Assembly: GCA_013911345.1 (NCBI GenBank)
Contig: JACETJ010000016.1
Span: 1 to 14,763 of the forward strand
Source: Congregibacter sp.
Lineage (GTDB): Bacteria; Pseudomonadota; Gammaproteobacteria; Pseudomonadales; Halieaceae
Direction of reading: 5' to 3'
DNA length: 14,763 nucleotides
Within the stretch, counting starts at the first letter, position 1. Each line of letters begins with the position of its first letter. Position numbers and translations under genes: made by a program. Below are positions 14,209 to 14,763 of the stretch, piece after piece. The notes under the pieces were generated by a model, which did no database searches, was not told where the DNA came from, and worked only from the letters and a program-made list of their open reading frames with translations.

Positions 14209-14763
14209 ATGGCGGAAGAGAAACCCGAGGAGCAGACGACGGCTGAGGGAGACACTGTCGACGTCGAGCACACTGCTGAGGCGGTGGCGGAAGCCACCGT
14301 GGCGTCTGACACAGACAGTGGGGCTGACGCTGCTGAGGCGGATGACGCTCCTGATGCGCCGGTCGATCTAGAGGCTGAGCTCGAAGCCGCCAAGGATGCC
14401 GCGCTCAGGGCTCAAGCTGATGCAATGAATGTGCAGCGGCGTGCCGAACAGGAAGTCGAGAAGGCGCGTAAATTTGCGCTGGAGCGCTTCTGTGGTGACT
14501 TGCTCAGTGTCGTCGACAACCTTGAGCGAGCCCTGGAGTCCAGTGGTGACGAGCAGGGCAGTGCGGCATTAGCTGAGGGCGTGGAACTCACGCGAAAGGG
14601 CTTGATGGACGTGCTGGCCAAGTATGGGGTGGAAGCGGTGAACCCAGAGGGCGAGCCGTTTGATCCGGAGACCGCTCAGGCAATGAGCATGGTGGAGCAG
14701 TCCGACGTCGAACCGAACTCGGTGGTCGCTGTGATGCAGAAAGGTTATCTGCTGAATGGACGG
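14209..14763 (+). CDS. grpE: Nucleotide exchange factor GrpE (partial)
   Basis: The first 185 codons of the DnaK co-chaperone that releases ADP and substrate; the gene runs off the right edge, with only a short C-terminus likely missing. The first 60 or so residues are an acidic, Ala- and Thr-rich disordered stretch. A long helix follows ([20 protein letters not shown]), then [69 protein letters not shown] and [14 protein letters not shown], all family hallmarks. The ATG has GGAG 7 bases upstream. A sigma-32 promoter about 95 bases upstream predicts heat induction; dnaK would be expected next. Confidence 0.97.
   Translation, partial: MAEEKPEEQTTAEGDTVDVEHTAEAVAEATVASDTDSGADAAEADDAPDAPVDLEAELEAAKDAALRAQADAMNVQRRAEQEVEKARKFALERFCGDLLSVVDNLERALESSGDEQGSAALAEGVELTRKGLMDVLAKYGVEAVNPEGEPFDPETAQAMSMVEQSDVEPNSVVAVMQKGYLLNGR

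Noticed and set aside
1..14763. Insertion sequences, prophage genes, CRISPR arrays, tRNA or rRNA genes
   Set aside because: None seen: every long stretch is accounted for by recognised chromosomal genes and no repeat-spacer pattern or tRNA-like fold was found by eye.

Overview
The window looks like the chromosome of a marine gammaproteobacterium of the OM60/NOR5 (Halieaceae) type, of moderately high GC and very compactly packed. Two things point there. The right two thirds carry the gammaproteobacterial core block smpB / ratA-rnfH / bamE / fur / recN / hrcA / grpE, which in Pseudomonas aeruginosa (from memory) has nearly the same order and orientation. The left third carries propionyl-CoA synthase next to what looks like malonyl-CoA reductase, key enzymes of the 3-hydroxypropionate bi-cycle, a pair reported in Chloroflexus, Erythrobacter NAP1 and OM60-clade gammaproteobacteria. 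The taxon is an inference.

Layout. 1-5777 (minus strand): pcs, a 1804-residue trifunctional enzyme, followed with an ATGA overlap by the first 122 codons of an SDR-type gene that best matches the N-terminus of malonyl-CoA reductase. Together they would take malonyl-CoA through malonate semialdehyde and 3-hydroxypropionate to propionyl-CoA. 5778-6150: a 373-base divergent control region rich in inverted repeats. 6151-7409 (plus): a translationally coupled MOSC-domain protein and TauE/SafE-type permease. 7410-7895 (minus): smpB, with a TATAAT box placed so that its mRNA could be leaderless. 7982-9301 (plus): a sodium:neurotransmitter-symporter-family transporter. 9345-10129 (plus): ratA and rnfH, coupled by a GTGA overlap. 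10087-10485 (minus): bamE, overlapping rnfH tail to tail. 10556-10975 (plus): fur, encoding a protein with no cysteine. 10972-12621 (minus): recN, sharing its stop region with fur. 12805-13848 (plus): hrcA, preceded by a structured leader with a T-tract. 14209 to the end (plus): grpE, cut by the window edge, behind a very good sigma-32 heat-shock promoter.

How the parts relate. The left block is carbon metabolism (3-hydroxypropionate reduction and/or a CO2-fixation branch). The right block is housekeeping: ribosome rescue, outer-membrane assembly, iron control, DNA repair and protein folding. No mobile element, tRNA, rRNA or CRISPR array was recognised. The most notable points are the pcs-mcr operon and its elaborate upstream region, the cysteine-free Fur, the apparently leaderless smpB, three successive convergent gene pairs with no space between them, and hrcA beside a sigma-32-driven grpE with no CIRCE element.
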